In this document: one piece after another, positions 15,011 to 16,235 of the stretch
Layout: the number at the start of each line of letters is the position of its first letter
Position numbering within the stretch: position 1 is the first letter of the stretch
Assembly: GCA_900552605.1 (NCBI GenBank)
Contig: USAR01000008.1
Span: 1-16,235, forward strand
Length of the DNA: 16,235 bases
Source of the DNA: an uncultured Oscillospiraceae bacterium
GTDB lineage: Bacteria > Bacillota > Clostridia > Oscillospirales > Acutalibacteraceae
Reading direction: 5' to 3'
Notes under the pieces: generated by a model
Told to the model about the DNA's origin: nothing
Seen by the model: the letters and a program-made list of their open reading frames with translations, nothing else
The model's database searches: none
Position numbers and translations under genes: made by a program

Positions 15011-15045
15011 ATTATATCGCAATTCGTCGAATCAATGCCGAATTG
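15011..15045 (-). promoter_or_regulatory. Possible promoter and operator of the DUF624-like gene
   Basis: TATAAT on the minus strand (15016-15011) lies 26 bases upstream of the ATG. No good -35 is found, but the inverted repeat CAATTCG (15020-15026) and CGAATTG (15039-15045) covers the -35 region. This could be an activator site or operator compensating for the missing -35. Confidence 0.35.
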
Positions 15046-15078
15046 AGCTATTATGAAACAACAGTTTAATGATATCAC

Positions 15079-15561
15079 ACAGCAGCGTTAATAACAAGAG
15101 CTCATATGAAAGGTTACAATTTTGTTAAATTTCAATTCATAAAAAATCCATTTTTGAACTAGGCCTTAGAAACAGCATAATTAACTGCATCTAAAACGTC
15201 ATTGTGAATATATTTTGTACCTTAATGTTAATTATGTTGTCTTGCACAGCATTCAAAACAGTTGACAAAATCAAAAATATACAAATTGTAATCCACGTTA
15301 TCCACGTAGTTTTCCACACTTTTTAACGCAGATAGCCCGATTTATTCCCAATTCACCGTTCAAATGTGGGTAACTATGTGGAAAACGTGGAAAACTTTGC
15401 GGATAACCAACTTTACATAATATTTATGCCTGTCCTCAACTTAACATCACTTTACAATTTGTATAATAAAAACTGCCGATTATTTGTATAATACAAAAAA
15501 CGGTTAAAAATCGGTTAAAATTTTCCACTTTTTTCAGTGCGAATAAGTTAATAATAAAATA
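15079..15561. other. AT-rich non-coding region with origin-like repeats
   Basis: No gene is seen. CATAATTAAC (15176-15185) and GTTAATTATG (15227-15236) form a perfect ten-base inverted repeat. The DnaA-box cluster (15289-15406) follows. Then come the palindrome TTGTAT-A-ATACAA (15484-15496) and two direct copies of CGGTTAAAA (15501-15509 and 15512-15520) immediately before another box-like TTTTCCACT (15521-15529). DnaA boxes, AT-rich DNA and short direct repeats together are the usual ingredients of a bacterial origin, but no replication gene is in view. Confidence 0.5.
15289..15406. repeat. Cluster of DnaA-box-like sequences in two opposed arrays
   Basis: Against the consensus TTWTNCACA, the plus strand has TAATCCACG (15289-15297), TTATCCACG (15298-15306) and a perfect TTTTCCACA (15310-15318). 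The minus strand has TTACCCACA (15373-15365), a perfect TTTTCCACA (15385-15377), TTTTCCACG (15394-15386) and TTATCCGCA (15406-15398). All others have one mismatch, except the first with two. Several are directly abutted at nine-base spacing. The two arrays face each other across 46 bases. Confidence 0.65.
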
Positions 15562-15600
15562 ACAAGGCTCTGCAACCGAAAGCCGATTGCAGAGCCTTGT
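15562..15600 (-). terminator. Intrinsic terminator downstream of spoIIE
   Basis: A perfect 14-base stem (ACAAGGCTCTGCAA at 15562-15575 with its complement at 15587-15600) has an 11-base loop. In the minus direction it is followed by T-rich sequence (complement of 15541-15561), so it should end the spoIIE transcript about 90 bases past the stop codon. Confidence 0.8.
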
Positions 15601-15688
15601 GCTCTTGGATAACCGAAGAGCTGCCGCACAATATGAAAGTATAAAAGCTTTGGATTTCAAACATACCGCCAACCTCAGCGGTAATCGT

Positions 15689-16235
15689 CTAAAGCTTTTT
15701 ATTAAGCACTGTTACCATAACCGTTATATCATCCGGATGGTCCGGATCGGCACGCCTTTGTGCCGCCTCGGCAAGCTTTTCTGAAAGCTGCTGTGCTGTG
15801 CCGTTTTGAAACTCCTCGATCTCATGACAAATCCAATCTGTTCCGTCCGTGCAAGCGCCGTCGGAAAGCAGCACGATAATGTCCTCACGCTTAAGCGATA
15901 TAACCGAACGGTCAAAACCTACGTCACGCAATATTCCGACAGGCAGTGAGCGACTCTCCGCCCTGCCCACTCTGCCTGCTCGCTTTATAAGTGTCGGAGC
16001 AGCTCCTGCTTTATAAAGACGCGTTTCTCCCGTGTATAGGTCAACACAGGCTATGTCAACGGTTGAAAGCGACTCCTCGGTGGATTTATATAATAATGCC
16101 GAGTTAACAATACGCAGTGAGCAATCAAAGCCGAAACCCGCTTTAAGCAGCCTCTCCATAAGCCCCGATGTCATTGCGCCGTCAACCGCCGCAGCGCCGC
16201 CCGTGCCCATTCCGTCGGCAAGTAACATATAAAAC
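15689..16235 (-). CDS. spoIIE: Stage II sporulation protein E, C-terminal PP2C phosphatase domain (cut by window edge)
   Basis: SpoIIE is the membrane-bound serine phosphatase that dephosphorylates SpoIIAA and so activates sigma-F in the forespore. Only the C-terminal ~181 residues are in the window and the frame runs off the right edge, so the TM segments and the start are not seen. PP2C metal-site motifs are clear: FYMLLADGMGTGGAA near the edge, VLLSDGA in the middle and DDITVMV near the end (about 15719-15733). The INSALLxKSxxESxSTVDIAxVDLYTGE-like stretch and KAGAAPTLIKR match the SpoIIE subtype and not the shorter RsbU/RsbX phosphatases. The gene ends with TAG (15691-15689). It supports a sporulating host. 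A paralogous PP2C phosphatase is a smaller possibility until the N-terminus is seen. Confidence 0.87.
   Translation of the reverse strand, partial: FYMLLADGMGTGGAAAVDGAMTSGLMERLLKAGFGFDCSLRIVNSALLYKSTEESLSTVDIACVDLYTGETRLYKAGAAPTLIKRAGRVGRAESRSLPVGILRDVGFDRSVISLKREDIIVLLSDGACTDGTDWICHEIEEFQNGTAQQLSEKLAEAAQRRADPDHPDDITVMVTVLNKKL

Noticed and set aside
15484..15529. CRISPR-like direct repeats
   Set aside because: Only two nine-base copies 11 bases apart, without spacers; they fit an AT-rich origin or regulatory region better.
15601..15688. Possible tRNA or small RNA between the spoIIE stop and its terminator
   Set aside because: Short hairpins are present, but no cloverleaf or acceptor stem could be built on either strand.

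Overview
The window reads as chromosomal DNA of an anaerobic, spore-forming, moderately AT-rich Clostridia, most likely an Oscillospirales/Ruminococcaceae-type gut bacterium. The reasons are a secreted esterase carrying a dockerin (the plug that anchors enzymes to cellulosome-like scaffolds), a SpoIIE-type phosphatase, a YhaM exoribonuclease, strong Gram-positive Shine-Dalgarno sites with frequent GTG/TTG starts, and sigma-A-like promoters. No phage, transposon, rRNA, tRNA or CRISPR was found. The taxonomic placement is inference from gene content.

Layout. 2-3094 (-): a 1030-residue secreted dockerin esterase with two tandem copies of an unrecognised 200-residue domain. 3228-4051 (+): a class I glutamine amidotransferase (PuuD/peptidase C26 type) whose otherwise intact frame is split by an in-frame TGA, with a terminator-like hairpin between its promoter and start. 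4169-6437 (-): purA followed by yhaM, probably one operon. 6600-7310 (+): a short formate/nitrite-type channel with a 37-nt hairpin/operator at its predicted 5' end. 7324-8333 (-): an AEC-family permease. 8553-10039 (+): a CNNM/CorC-type Mg2+ transporter preceded by a leader. 10148-13724 (-): a two-gene heterodimeric ABC exporter. 14251-14985 (-): a YesL/DUF624-like membrane protein. 15079-15560: a non-coding stretch with a dense cluster of DnaA-box-like sequences. 15689-16235 (-): the C-terminal phosphatase part of SpoIIE, cut by the window edge.

The most interesting element is the leader of the CNNM/CorC gene (8553-8770). A near-consensus promoter is followed by a good Shine-Dalgarno, a 28-codon ORF whose N-terminus is very rich in aspartate, and an intrinsic-terminator-like hairpin overlapping the end of that ORF and its stop codon. 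The 8-mer TGAACGGA occurs once at the leader-peptide Shine-Dalgarno and once in the terminator's 3' arm, so one segment (8689-8699) can pair with either. This looks like a translation-coupled attenuator. The acidic nascent peptide suggests sensing of Mg2+ by ribosome destabilisation, which is a hypothesis and not demonstrated here.

The second notable element is the DnaA-box cluster (15289-15406), with two perfect and several one-mismatch TTWTNCACA boxes in opposed arrays, flanked by AT-rich DNA and short direct and inverted repeats. It could be a replication origin or a DnaA titration/regulatory locus. Most coding regions are ordinary housekeeping or transport genes; the novelty lies in the intergenic regulatory DNA and the broken amidotransferase.
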